Below, piece by piece: positions 8,541 through 17,045 of a stretch of 38,525 bases of DNA (position 1 is its first letter; every line of letters begins with the position of its first letter). This DNA is from Bacillota bacterium. GTDB lineage: Bacteria > Bacillota > Clostridia > Peptostreptococcales > Anaerovoracaceae. The position numbers were made by a program, and so were the translations under genes. Under the pieces are notes generated by a model. That model was given only the letters and a program-made list of their open reading frames with translations, was not told where the DNA came from and did not search any database. The stretch spans positions 1 to 38,525 of the forward strand of contig JAFUQN010000142.1 of the NCBI GenBank assembly GCA_017472365.1, in the 5' to 3' direction.

Positions 8541-11500
8541 TTACTGCAGCCATTCCGGCATTTCGCTGGATGGATCAGTTGTTTCTTCAGAACCGCTGTC
8601 GATGATCTGACCTGCACCATCACCGGTATATTCTTCACCGGATTCTTCGCCGCCGACAACTCCTTCCATGTGTTCCGGAACATCGATGTAGCCTTCTCCG
8701 GTATCAGTACCGGGGGCAGGAGATGTGCTCGGATTGAACACGAAGTTGGGATCTTCAAACAGAGCCGGATCGATGGGATAGTTGATCGTATCGCCATTGT
8801 GTAAGTGGCAGTAGTAGCTGGGCGCATCGTACTGTTCATCTGCGATCACATTGTTGGGTTCGAGGAACGCCTTGTTTTCTTCGGTTACAGTGAAGCGCGG
8901 ATCTTCCGGACGATCAATCAGTACCTTAACACTGTGATCGGAACACCAGGGAGTAGCCAGATCGCCGCTTGCGTTACATACATCAACCTGTACGTGAACG
9001 TCATCGATTTCGATGGGAACGGTTCCTTCCAGGAAGTATTCTGTTCGTACTGTAGAACCTCTGGGATCCAGAGCAGACAGTTCAGACGGAAGCTTACCGG
9101 ACTTGGTGTCGATTTCTGCGGTGACAACGCTTTCATCCATGACGAATTCCTTGCGGGCCAGACCCTTGTGAGCTTCACTCATAACGAGCTGCCATACACG
9201 GGTTGCAGATGCGGAACCTTCATCCAGTTCCAGATTTACGTCGTTACCGATCCATACGGCTGCAGAGTAGTAGGGGGTAAAGCCTACGAACCATGCGTCG
9301 TAGTTATCGGTGGTGGTACCGGTCTTACCGGCAACCGGCTGGTTACTGATCTGGGCTCTCTTTGCCAGACCGTTGGTAACCGTAGAGCGCAGGATATCTG
9401 TCATGATGGATGCTGTACCTTCGCTCATAGCCTGATGTGTTTCAGGGGTACGTTCTAACAGAATGGTGCCGTTCTTATCGGTCACCTTGGTGTAACAGAT
9501 AGGCTCGGTATAGACCCCTTCATTAGCAAACGCGCCGTAGGCGGCTGCCATTTCCAGAGGAGATACACCGTTGGTCATACCGCCCAGTGCCAGCGAGGAT
9601 GCATTCAAGTCATTGACTTCGCCGGATTCGACGATGGTGGAAATTCCCAGGTTCTTGGCGAATTCCAGAGACTTCTGAACACCGATATCGACGAATACCT
9701 TAACGGCATTGACGTTAACAGACTGTTCCACGGACTGGCGCAGAGTATGAAGACCACGGAAGCCTTCGTACCAGTTCTTTGGCCACTGTCGTTCTTCAAA
9801 TACCATGGGGGAGTCGTCGATGACGCTGGCTGCGGTCCAGGTCTTGCTTTCGATGGCAGGACCGTAAACGCCGATGGGCTTGAAGGAAGAACCGGGCTGA
9901 CGGGTACCGGTGGCTCTGTTGTACAGAAGCTTACCGGAAGTGGAACGACCACCGACCATTGCCTTGATCTCACCGGTATGATAATCCATGATTACGACAG
10001 CGGACTGGGGCTGCATTACCTGCTGCTTCAGGGAGTAGTAATTGGAGCTGATGGTCAGGTTATCGCCGTTCTTTACGATCACATTGGGATGATCGGTGAA
10101 GAACTGTGCACTGATAACCAGGTTCCCATTGTCGTCTTTGATTTTATAGTCAGCTCCGATGGAAATGACACCACCGGCGATGGAATAGAACAGACCGTCT
10201 TCTTCGGTGTACAGATTCTTAAATTCCACGCTGACATCAGTTTTACCCTGAACCTTCGTATTATAGAAGTTCATGCGCTTACCTTTGAATACTGTCAGAC
10301 TTCCGTCGGAATTCCACTGGTATTCGCTGGGAGCGAGGACGAAGTTACCTTCGCTGTCGAAATAAGTTGCTTTTTTGTAGAGAAGAACGTTGCCGTTAGC
10401 ATTGAGAATATTACCGTTCTTGTCCTTGTTCAGGCTGGCACGACGGACTTCAGGGAAGTTGGAATTCTTCTTGTAAATATCTTCCGTGCTCTTCTGAATA
10501 TTAACATCCAGTGTGGAGTAGATTCTCAGACCCTTGGTATACAGCATTTCTCTGGCTTCCGAGTTGCTGAGGTTGTATTCCGTCATCAGATCAGCAACTA
10601 CCTGGCTGACGGTGTAGTCAGCGAAGTAAGAAGAAATGTTCTGCGCGGATACGTTGGTGGTTCCGGGATTCATAGATTCACGCATATCATAGGCCAGCGC
10701 TGCTTCATATTCTGCATCATCGATTTTTCCCTGTTCGTGCATGAAGTACAGAACCAATTCCTGACGATCCTTGAAGGTATCATTGTACCAGATTGTCCAT
10801 GTGTCGGTACGTGATACGATATCCAGTGCATCCGGATCTTCAATGTTTTCGTTGGCGTCTCCCTTCAGCAGTGCAAACTTCGTCGGGCTCTTGGGAATGG
10901 TCGCTAATGCTGCACATTCCGGTAAGGTCAGTTCGGAAACGTCCTTGGAGAAATAGGCCTGAGCGGCAGCCTGGACACCGTGAGCACCGTAACCTAAATT
11001 AATGGTGTTCAGATAAGCTTCCAGAATCTGTTCCTTGGTCATTTCTTTTTCTAACTGAACTGCATACCATGCTTCCTGGATCTTACGGGTCATTTCTCTG
11101 TCACCGGACAGGTACAGGTTTCTCGCCAGCTGCTGTGTCAGGGTAGAGGTACCGCTGATGGGATCACCAGTGGTAACGCTTTCCCAGATAGCACCCAGAA
11201 TACGGACGAAATTGAAACCGTTGTGTTCCCAGAATGTTTTATCCTCGATCGCAACAAACGCATCAACCAGATCTTCCGGAAGATCTGTGAACGAAATGTT
11301 GGTTCGGATTTCCGAAGAACCGGGTTTCGTGATGTTTTCCAGAACATTTCCGTTACTGTCATACAGAACGGAGTTTTCGGATAACAGACTGTAAATGTCA
11401 CTGGTATCGATTTCAGGCATCTTACTTACAATGCTGAGAACGTAGCCGCCTACTGCAGCGCAGCACAGCATGCCCAGAATCAGAATGAACAAAATCAGTC

Positions 11501-11972
11501 GCTTAAAATTCAGTTTGTACTTTTTCTTCTTCTTTTTGTCAGAACGTGCCATAATTTCTCCTGAAGAATTCTCTTCTGTCTTTACCGAGGATGATTTATC
11601 CACCAGCTTCAGTTTCATTGCAAGACTTCCGAAGAATCCGGTAATCGAGCTCAGGAAACTGAGGAGGATATAAGATGCTTTTTGTCCGGTACTGGGTTTG
11701 GACTCACCGTTAGCCTGTCGGGAGCGGAGCCGTTCCATCCGGTTTGTTGTTACTTTAGAATCATCCGGGGGATCCGACGCTTCATTGGAAGCAGTGGAAG
11801 AAGTGCCATTGACTTCTTCTTTGTTCAGAGGCCCGGTACCATATTTCTTTTCAAATCGGTTTGTGATCTCATTGAAACTGTCTTCTACTTCATCCGGTTT
11901 ATTAAATTGATTTAAGAAATCGTCGATTTCTTTTTCTTTTTTATCTTGTGATTGATTCAAATCATCCCTCAA
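8541..11972 (-). CDS. Class A penicillin-binding protein (transglycosylase/transpeptidase)
   Basis: A bifunctional peptidoglycan synthase: an extracellular GT51 domain polymerises lipid II and a transpeptidase domain cross-links the strands. The long form has 1143 residues: a hydrophilic cytoplasmic part rich in Lys and acidic residues, a membrane anchor at about 158-182 preceded by a Lys cluster, GT51 with AIEDKTFWEHNGF (catalytic Glu 243) and STLTQQLARNLYL, and a linker of about 130 residues. The transpeptidase has SSFK at 695-698 (active-site Ser 695), QSVNVN near 750 and KTGTT near 885. An acidic Gly/Ser/Glu-rich tail follows. The TTG start at 11972 is supported by AGGAGG eight bases upstream. 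A second in-frame start, ATG at 11552 with AGGAG five bases upstream, would give a 1003-residue form. Strongly resembles PBP1A. Confidence 0.95.
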   Translation of the reverse strand: MRDDLNQSQDKKEKEIDDFLNQFNKPDEVEDSFNEITNRFEKKYGTGPLNKEEVNGTSSTASNEASDPPDDSKVTTNRMERLRSRQANGESKPSTGQKASYILLSFLSSITGFFGSLAMKLKLVDKSSSVKTEENSSGEIMARSDKKKKKKYKLNFKRLILFILILGMLCCAAVGGYVLSIVSKMPEIDTSDIYSLLSENSVLYDSNGNVLENITKPGSSEIRTNISFTDLPEDLVDAFVAIEDKTFWEHNGFNFVRILGAIWESVTTGDPISGTSTLTQQLARNLYLSGDREMTRKIQEAWYAVQLEKEMTKEQILEAYLNTINLGYGAHGVQAAAQAYFSKDVSELTLPECAALATIPKSPTKFALLKGDANENIEDPDALDIVSRTDTWTIWYNDTFKDRQELVLYFMHEQGKIDDAEYEAALAYDMRESMNPGTTNVSAQNISSYFADYTVSQVVADLMTEYNLSNSEAREMLYTKGLRIYSTLDVNIQKSTEDIYKKNSNFPEVRRASLNKDKNGNILNANGNVLLYKKATYFDSEGNFVLAPSEYQWNSDGSLTVFKGKRMNFYNTKVQGKTDVSVEFKNLYTEEDGLFYSIAGGVISIGADYKIKDDNGNLVISAQFFTDHPNVIVKNGDNLTISSNYYSLKQQVMQPQSAVVIMDYHTGEIKAMVGGRSTSGKLLYNRATGTRQPGSSFKPIGVYGPAIESKTWTAASVIDDSPMVFEERQWPKNWYEGFRGLHTLRQSVEQSVNVNAVKVFVDIGVQKSLEFAKNLGISTIVESGEVNDLNASSLALGGMTNGVSPLEMAAAYGAFANEGVYTEPICYTKVTDKNGTILLERTPETHQAMSEGTASIMTDILRSTVTNGLAKRAQISNQPVAGKTGTTTDNYDAWFVGFTPYYSAAVWIGNDVNLELDEGSASATRVWQLVMSEAHKGLARKEFVMDESVVTAEIDTKSGKLPSELSALDPRGSTVRTEYFLEGTVPIEIDDVHVQVDVCNASGDLATPWCSDHSVKVLIDRPEDPRFTVTEENKAFLEPNNVIADEQYDAPSYYCHLHNGDTINYPIDPALFEDPNFVFNPSTSPAPGTDTGEGYIDVPEHMEGVVGGEESGEEYTGDGAGQIIDSGSEETTDPSSEMPEWLQ

Positions 11973-12034
11973 AAAAAAGCCCTCCTTTGAACGATCGTAT
12001 TGGCAGAATACTCCACTTTACATCGTATTTTGTT

Positions 12035-12064
12035 ATTATAACACATCTTCAATAAATTTGACAG
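12035..12064 (-). promoter_or_regulatory. Promoter for the penicillin-binding protein gene
   Basis: On the minus strand, -35-like CTGTCA (plus positions 12059-12064), 18-nt spacer, and a perfect -10 TATAAT (12035-12040) with an extended TGT in front. It lies about 60 nt upstream of the TTG start. The weak -35 is offset by the extended -10. Confidence 0.7.
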
Positions 12065-12099
12065 AAGAACGGTGGAAAAAGTTCCCTGAAATTATAGAT

Positions 12100-12128
12100 T
12101 TGAAATGTGATTATAAATGGGCTATAAT
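12100..12128 (+). promoter_or_regulatory. Promoter for the HutP-like gene
   Basis: TTGAAA at 12100-12105, 17-nt spacer, TATAAT at 12123-12128: near-consensus for the housekeeping sigma factor. It is divergent from the PBP promoter. The predicted leader contains a small hairpin, GTTGT 12149-12153 with ACAAC 12158-12162 and a GAAA loop. Confidence 0.85.
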
Positions 12129-12187
12129 GATAATATCTTGTGTGTGGTGTTGTGAAAACAACTGGTTATATGAAAGGGGAGGAGCAT

Positions 12188-12607
12188 ATGTACGATAGTA
12201 CAGACGTTGCTAAGGCTGCGATCCGTGTTGCCATTACTTCTTCCAGAGCGGAAGAAGAACGATTGATTCTGAAATTGAAGGAAAAAGGCGTTCAGGCCGT
12301 TGCTGTGGATGTGGGCGGTGATATTGTCAATTCCGTACACGTTATGATTGAACGCGCGCTTATCGCTTCAAGAAAAAGTGGTCTGAGCCGCGGGGACAGC
12401 CATCTGGACGATGGAGCAATCGCCGGTGCGGCCCGCGAAGCGGTCAATCAGATTGCCGTAAAGACCATCGGGTTGAATGGCGGTGGAAAAATCGCAGTCT
12501 GCAGATATAAAGAACATCTGTCGGTTTGTGTATTCATGAGTATCGGACTGATGCATTTGAATGAAGTGGTCATCGGTCTTGGCCACAGAAGTATTCCTGC
12601 ACAGTAA
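12188..12607 (+). CDS. HutP family protein
   Basis: A 139-residue protein resembling HutP, the histidine- and Mg-dependent RNA-binding antiterminator of the Bacillus hut operon. Matching features are the overall length, an N-terminal helix followed by EEERLILKLKEKG, the mid-protein VMIERALIASRKSGL, the strand VKTIGLNGGGKIAVCRY, and the C-terminal VVIGLGHRSI, whose His is in the place of a HutP metal-binding His. The two other metal His of Bacillus HutP are not obviously both present; one His is seen in DSHLDDG. ATG 12188 is chosen because GGGGAGG lies just upstream; the frame open to 12140 begins before any ribosome-binding site. No histidine-degradation genes are nearby, so the RNA target is unknown. 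It has its own promoter and terminator. Confidence 0.72.
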   Translation: MYDSTDVAKAAIRVAITSSRAEEERLILKLKEKGVQAVAVDVGGDIVNSVHVMIERALIASRKSGLSRGDSHLDDGAIAGAAREAVNQIAVKTIGLNGGGKIAVCRYKEHLSVCVFMSIGLMHLNEVVIGLGHRSIPAQ

Positions 12608-12641
12608 TTTAAATGGATTCTTAACAGAATAGAAGGAACTA

Positions 12642-12676
12642 AAACGCAAAGAATTGAATTTCTTTGCGTTTCTTTT
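12642..12676 (+). terminator. Terminator after the HutP-like gene
   Basis: A 12-bp stem AAACGCAAAGAA (12642-12653) with its complement at 12660-12671, six-base loop, then CTTTT. It separates this gene from comEC. Confidence 0.85.
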
Positions 12677-12713
12677 GTAATGAAAAGGAATAAAGTGGAA
12701 TTTGAATATAAAA

Positions 12714-12742
12714 TTGACAGATTTAAGAGGAAGTGATAATAT
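12714..12742 (+). promoter_or_regulatory. Promoter for comEC-holA
   Basis: A perfect -35 TTGACA at 12714-12719, 17-nt spacer, and TAATAT at 12737-12742 preceded by TGA (extended -10). This is one of the strongest promoter matches in the window, 31 nt upstream of the comEC ATG. Confidence 0.85.
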
Positions 12743-12773
12743 GGTAAAAAATGGATAAACAAGGAGAGCGATA

Positions 12774-15254
12774 ATGAGAAGACCGTTGGTTTTGATTTTT
12801 TTATGCTTCTCGACAGGGTGTGTTATCGGATGGTACGGAAGGAATTCGATGTCTGCAGTACTTATTGGCATCATCTTCATGTTCTGCATGTTGTTTTGGA
12901 TGGATCGTTTGAGAAACGAAAATAACCGAACGGTATATTGTGTTGTATTGATTTCTCTTTTAGCCGGACTAATTTCAATGACAGCAGAACTATCCAGAGA
13001 AGAACCGTTACTTTCTTTTCTGGATCGCGAAGCTACTGTCACGGGAAAAATCGTTTCGGAAAAGAAAACACAGTATGGAAGAACGCTGGTGGTCTGTCCT
13101 TTGAATGAGGAAAGTATGGGAAATCGTGGATGGACGAGGCGGAGACTATGGATCACTGTCGATGAAGACGGGAATGAGGAAGAACTTGAAACCGGCACCA
13201 TGGTCGGATGGAAAGTTAGAATCACCGGAACCGTCAGAAAACCATCACGACCGGATAATCCGGGAGGATTTGATCAGGAGCTTTATTTGAGGACTTTGGG
13301 GGCACAAGTAATGATAGAGACCGACGAAGACGGAATCACAGTATTGAATCCGGATACGAGCAGTTCCGCTGCATTTCGGGAGTTTTTGGTTAAAAAGTGG
13401 TCGCCGATCATGGGAGAAGGCAGCTGCGGCGGTTTGATGGGGCTGTTATTTGGAACGTCGGATTTGATGGAGGATGAAACTCTGGATGCCTTTCAAAAGA
13501 TTGGTCTGGGGCATCTTCTGGCAGTATCGGGACTTCATGTGGGGTTGGCTTACGGAGCTGTACAAAAACTGATGGGAGACCGTGGGAAAACGGTCCCGGC
13601 ACAGCTCCTGTGCGGATTGACAGCTGTGGGATATGCCGCCCTGGCAGGTTTCAGTTCTTCAGCATCCCGAGCGGCGCTGATGATCGTGATTCATGGGATC
13701 GGCCGGACGCTATACAGACCATACGATATGGCAACTTCAGCATCACTGGCCGGAATACTGATTTTGACGCGCCAGCCGTGTCAGATCATGAGCAATGGGT
13801 TTCAATTATCGATGCTGGCTGCTTTTGGACTGGCGTGCGTTCTTCCCAGAATCAGCTATGGACTGGAAATGGCGGCGGATCGTAAGCGTAGTCACGGGCT
13901 TCGCTGGATTGCATTGAATGGGAGTCCGATGATTGCGATTCAGATGGTCATGGGACCGGTTTGTGCAAGGCGCTTTCACTGTTTGTCCCTTTGGAGTCTG
14001 GCACTGAATCCATTTTGTATCGCGGGATCAGGACTTTTGATCCCTCTGGCCATGGGGGTAGCTCTCATGACAATGATTATGGAAATGAAATTCAGCGTAT
14101 TCATTCCCTTTCAACCGCTATTTGAGAAAAGCGTACGGCTTATCGGCGCTGTTATGGATGGAATGATGAATCTTGGAGAGCTGGTGTCTGAATTTCCAGG
14201 AACATTCGTAACAGCGGGATTTCCACCGGGACTGATGATGTTATATTATTTGGGACTTTTTACATGGAGCTCGGAAAGCTTTTATTTGCTTTTGAGAAAT
14301 AAGAAGCGAGCAGAAGCGGCGGGATGGGTTATTGGGATCATTGTTTTCAGTCATTTGCTGCCATGGTGGACCGGAGCGGCTTCCAAACCGGCGTTGTTTT
14401 CGTATCAGGACTACCCGATCGTGTTTCTCGATGTCGGCCAGGGAGACTGTATTCATATTCAGACGCCTGGAGGAAACAATGTTCTCATCGACGGAGGCGG
14501 CAGTTCCTTTCGAAATGTGGGAGAGGAGATACTGGCACCATATTTACTTCATCGCGGTGTGAAAACGATCGATCTGGCATTGGCAACGCATCTGCATATG
14601 GATCATTTTCAGGGGTTAACGGAAGCTCACAATATGGTTAAGATAAAGCAATTCGGAACGTATGAGGCGAACCGCTTACGTGAAAACGAGGTTCTAAGTC
14701 AATTTGTTGATAAAAATGATGCTGGCGTACCTGAAATCATCTATCTGAGAGAGGGAAGTATGATTCATTTGGATGAGGAGGTCTGGATTGAAGTTTTGTC
14801 ACCTCCGAAACGCAGTAACAACGAATACGAGAAGCTTGTGAAAGATGATTCGGATGAAAACGATTCGTGTTTGATTTTTTTGATTCATTATGGAGAGTTG
14901 GAACTGCTGGTAACGGGAGATATGGGGTTTGAAGGGGAACAAGAACTGCTTTCAAAAGAAATCGATATTTCCGCAGAGATTCTTAAAGTAGGCCATCACG
15001 GCAGCAGGTATTCCACATCTGCAGAGTTTCTTCGTACTGTGGATCCAGAACTGGGAGTCATATCTGTGGGAACGAATTATTTTGGTCATCCTTCGGACAG
15101 AGTCATTGAATTGTTGGAAAAAAACGATATAATAATAGGAAGGACTGACCTGGATGGAGCTTTGATCGTAAAGCGAATCGTACCGAACCAGGCAGATATT
15201 ATTGGCGGAAACGGAGAATCACAATGGCGTATCGACCTTCGGGAAAATCAGTAA
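12774..15254 (+). CDS. comEC: ComEC/Rec2 family DNA internalisation protein
   Basis: ComEC forms the membrane channel that carries single-stranded DNA into competent cells. The 826-residue protein has N-terminal membrane segments, an extracellular OB-like part (about 85-185, VTGKIVSEKKTQYG), and a polytopic competence domain with the conserved GLGHLLAVSGLHVGL. The C-terminal metallo-beta-lactamase-like domain has FLDVGQGDC, a THLHMDH motif (His 606, His 608, Asp 610, His 611), VTGDMGFEG and KVGHHGSRYSTS, suggesting nuclease activity on the non-transported strand. ATG 12774 follows AAGGAGAG. The 3' end overlaps holA by 31 nt. No comEA, comEB or pilus genes are in the window, so natural competence cannot be inferred from this locus alone. 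Confidence 0.93.
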   Translation: MRRPLVLIFLCFSTGCVIGWYGRNSMSAVLIGIIFMFCMLFWMDRLRNENNRTVYCVVLISLLAGLISMTAELSREEPLLSFLDREATVTGKIVSEKKTQYGRTLVVCPLNEESMGNRGWTRRRLWITVDEDGNEEELETGTMVGWKVRITGTVRKPSRPDNPGGFDQELYLRTLGAQVMIETDEDGITVLNPDTSSSAAFREFLVKKWSPIMGEGSCGGLMGLLFGTSDLMEDETLDAFQKIGLGHLLAVSGLHVGLAYGAVQKLMGDRGKTVPAQLLCGLTAVGYAALAGFSSSASRAALMIVIHGIGRTLYRPYDMATSASLAGILILTRQPCQIMSNGFQLSMLAAFGLACVLPRISYGLEMAADRKRSHGLRWIALNGSPMIAIQMVMGPVCARRFHCLSLWSLALNPFCIAGSGLLIPLAMGVALMTMIMEMKFSVFIPFQPLFEKSVRLIGAVMDGMMNLGELVSEFPGTFVTAGFPPGLMMLYYLGLFTWSSESFYLLLRNKKRAEAAGWVIGIIVFSHLLPWWTGAASKPALFSYQDYPIVFLDVGQGDCIHIQTPGGNNVLIDGGGSSFRNVGEEILAPYLLHRGVKTIDLALATHLHMDHFQGLTEAHNMVKIKQFGTYEANRLRENEVLSQFVDKNDAGVPEIIYLREGSMIHLDEEVWIEVLSPPKRSNNEYEKLVKDDSDENDSCLIFLIHYGELELLVTGDMGFEGEQELLSKEIDISAEILKVGHHGSRYSTSAEFLRTVDPELGVISVGTNYFGHPSDRVIELLEKNDIIIGRTDLDGALIVKRIVPNQADIIGGNGESQWRIDLRENQ

Positions 15255-16291
15255 AAAATGAAGAACATGCCTTTCAGACCATTCAAAAACAGCTGAAAGG
15301 AGATGCGTTACCGCGGGCGATGTTCTTTTTTGGAAAAGAACAGTATCTGATCGACTGGGCTGTCGGTGCGATTGTGAAGAAATACATCAATCCAGCAACA
15401 GCTGCGCTGGAATATTCCAAACTGAACGGGCCTGATGTGACCTGGGGAGAGCTTCACAACAGCTGTGAAACGCTTCCGATGTTTTCGGAACGTCGTGTGG
15501 TTCTTGTAACAGATTTCCCTCCCATGAGTGGAGGAAAGTCGCGAAACGTGTCGGAGAATGATGAAAAAGAACTGGCAGATTATCTGAAAAACCTTCCCGA
15601 AACAACGTTATTGATTTTTACGGGGGAAAGTGCAGATAAGAGAAAAAAGCTCTACAAAGCGGTTTCGGATGTGGGAGGGGCTTACGAGTTCGGTCCGCTG
15701 ACGAGAGCACTTCTGACCGGAACCATTGAAAAACGTCTGGCACAAGCAGGTAAACGGGCCAGAAGCGCAGCAATTTCCGCGTTTATCGACCATACTGGCT
15801 ATTTCGATAAAGAAACGGATTATACCATGTTTAACGTGGAAAACGATTTGAAAAAAGCCATCGCCCATGCCTCTGGTGAGGAGGTAACAACGGAGGACTT
15901 TTTGGGAATCGTTGCCGGAAACATCGATACGGATGTGTTTGCCATGATGGACGCGCTGAGCCGCGGAAACAAACCGGAAGCTTTTATCAGACTTCATAAT
16001 ATTTTAGATTCAGGCGAGAGCGTGTATAAGCTTCTGGCGCTGATTTGTTCACAGTTTGAAATCATGTTGTCGGCTAAGGAAATGCGTGAAGAAGGACATC
16101 CCGTTTCTGCGATTCAAAAGACGCTGGGTGTTCACGAATTCCGCTTAAAAAAGGCACTGCAATTTGCAGAACCTTACTCGGTGGAACGACTGAAAACGAT
16201 TTTAAGAAATGCTTATCAGGTGGATAAAAACATCAAGACAGGGTTATTGGATCAGACCCTGGCTTTGGAAATGTTTGTCGCTGAAATATGA
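15224..16291 (+). CDS. holA: DNA polymerase III delta subunit
   Basis: HolA opens the beta sliding clamp as part of the clamp loader. The 355-residue protein matches the family in length and has the N-terminal AMFFFGKEQYLIDWAV (position of the FxGxExxL motif), ETLPMFSERRVVLV, the degenerate AAA+ region with LLIFTGES, and the C-terminal part with YKLLALICSQFEIML and LKTILRNAYQVDKNIKTG. The start at 15224 lies inside comEC, so translation is probably coupled. comEC next to holA is common in Firmicutes and supports both calls. A terminator begins two bases after the stop. Confidence 0.92.
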   Translation: MAYRPSGKSVKNEEHAFQTIQKQLKGDALPRAMFFFGKEQYLIDWAVGAIVKKYINPATAALEYSKLNGPDVTWGELHNSCETLPMFSERRVVLVTDFPPMSGGKSRNVSENDEKELADYLKNLPETTLLIFTGESADKRKKLYKAVSDVGGAYEFGPLTRALLTGTIEKRLAQAGKRARSAAISAFIDHTGYFDKETDYTMFNVENDLKKAIAHASGEEVTTEDFLGIVAGNIDTDVFAMMDALSRGNKPEAFIRLHNILDSGESVYKLLALICSQFEIMLSAKEMREEGHPVSAIQKTLGVHEFRLKKALQFAEPYSVERLKTILRNAYQVDKNIKTGLLDQTLALEMFVAEI

Positions 16292-16292
16292 G

Positions 16293-16332
16293 AAAAACCC
16301 CGCGGGTTCCAAAATGAAACTGCGGGGTTTTT
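16293..16332 (+). terminator. Bidirectional terminator between holA and the PII-like gene
   Basis: AAAAACCCCGC (16293-16303) pairs with GCGGGGTTTTT (16322-16332) around a partly paired loop. A and T runs at both ends allow it to end holA on plus and the PII-like gene on minus. Confidence 0.88.
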
Positions 16333-16343
16333 GTTTTGAGTGG

Positions 16344-16673
16344 TTATTTCAACGTGGAATCAATGGGTTTGGCGATTCCTACTACGTTGTCGGCAGGAAT
16401 AGCCAGTGTCAGGATCTCACGATCCGGATGATCGTCGGAATACTGGGCAATTGCCTGGAGAATATCATTTCTGATTTCATTGGTTACCAGGGTGATCAGG
16501 ATTTCCTTTTCTTCTCTGAGAGAAATCCCCATAAATTTGGATTTGACTTCATCACCTATAGAACGGGAATTTAAAATTGTACCACCGGTAGCTCCTGCTT
16601 TGCGGGCGGAATTCATTACTTCATTGGCGTAGCCATAGGGGCAGATCGCCACAATTAGAGAATATGCAGACAT
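16344..16673 (-). CDS. PII-like protein, second gene of the DUF1538 cluster
   Basis: A 109-residue protein resembling PII (GlnB) signalling proteins, small trimers that bind nucleotides and control transporters or enzymes. It starts MSAYSLIVAICPYGYANEVMNSARKAG, like the PII first strand and helix, followed by GATGGTIL and ISLREEKEILITLV, in the places of the T-loop entry and the central strands. The classic T-loop uridylylation Tyr is not recognisable. ATG 16673 follows AAGGAGGTCCTT. It lies 18 nt after another PII-like gene, which itself follows a DUF1538 membrane protein. The likely role is nucleotide-responsive control of that membrane protein; this is inference from context. Confidence 0.75.
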   Translation of the reverse strand: MSAYSLIVAICPYGYANEVMNSARKAGATGGTILNSRSIGDEVKSKFMGISLREEKEILITLVTNEIRNDILQAIAQYSDDHPDREILTLAIPADNVVGIAKPIDSTLK

Positions 16674-16691
16674 AAGGACCTCCTTATTAAA

Positions 16692-17030
16692 TTATCGACT
16701 CATAATATCCATGGCTAAAGATCCGGCGATTCCGCTGACGGGAATGGTAAAGGCAATTCCATTACCAGGCTGATCCAGTTCCATGTCATTAGCAATAGCA
16801 TGAATAATTTTTTCGGCATCCTCACAGGGAACAGGTGTGATTACTACCTGTTTGTGTGTGATATCCAGTCCCAGATAATCCAGGATCTCGTGATTCGCTG
16901 TTCCTTCCGCTAAGCAACACTGGCTGTAATCCAGCGAGAGACGGCGGTAAGTTGCTTCCAGCAAGTTGTTGCGCTTACGATCGATGATAACCATAAGGAG
17001 GCAGATGGGTCGGAAGATATTACCCGGCAT
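16692..17030 (-). CDS. PII-like protein, first gene of the DUF1538 cluster
   Basis: A 112-residue protein distantly similar to PII proteins and to its neighbour. Features seen: hydrophobic first strand ICLLMVIIDRKRNNLLEATYRR, the middle part with LGLDITHKQVVITPV, a helix CEDAEKIIHAIANDMELDQPGNG resembling the PII helix before the B-loop, and a C-terminal strand AFTIPVSGIAGSL. Identity to the downstream PII-like protein is low by eye, so the two could form distinct trimers or a mixed one. ATG 17030 is preceded by AAAGAGGTGATC. It sits 15 nt after the DUF1538 gene in the same direction. The PII-like call rests on size, secondary-structure pattern and partner genes. Confidence 0.65.
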   Translation of the reverse strand: MPGNIFRPICLLMVIIDRKRNNLLEATYRRLSLDYSQCCLAEGTANHEILDYLGLDITHKQVVITPVPCEDAEKIIHAIANDMELDQPGNGIAFTIPVSGIAGSLAMDIMSR

Positions 17031-17045
17031 AAGATCACCTCTTTC

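Noticed and set aside
8805-10814. Long plus-strand open frames inside the penicillin-binding protein gene
   Set aside because: They are antisense shadows of a gene whose minus-strand product has complete GT51 and transpeptidase motifs; they lack ribosome-binding sites and recognisable domains.
12368-13225. 285-codon minus-strand frame across the HutP-like gene and comEC start
   Set aside because: It overlaps two well-supported plus-strand genes and their promoter and terminator, and its translation is low-complexity and unlike a known protein.
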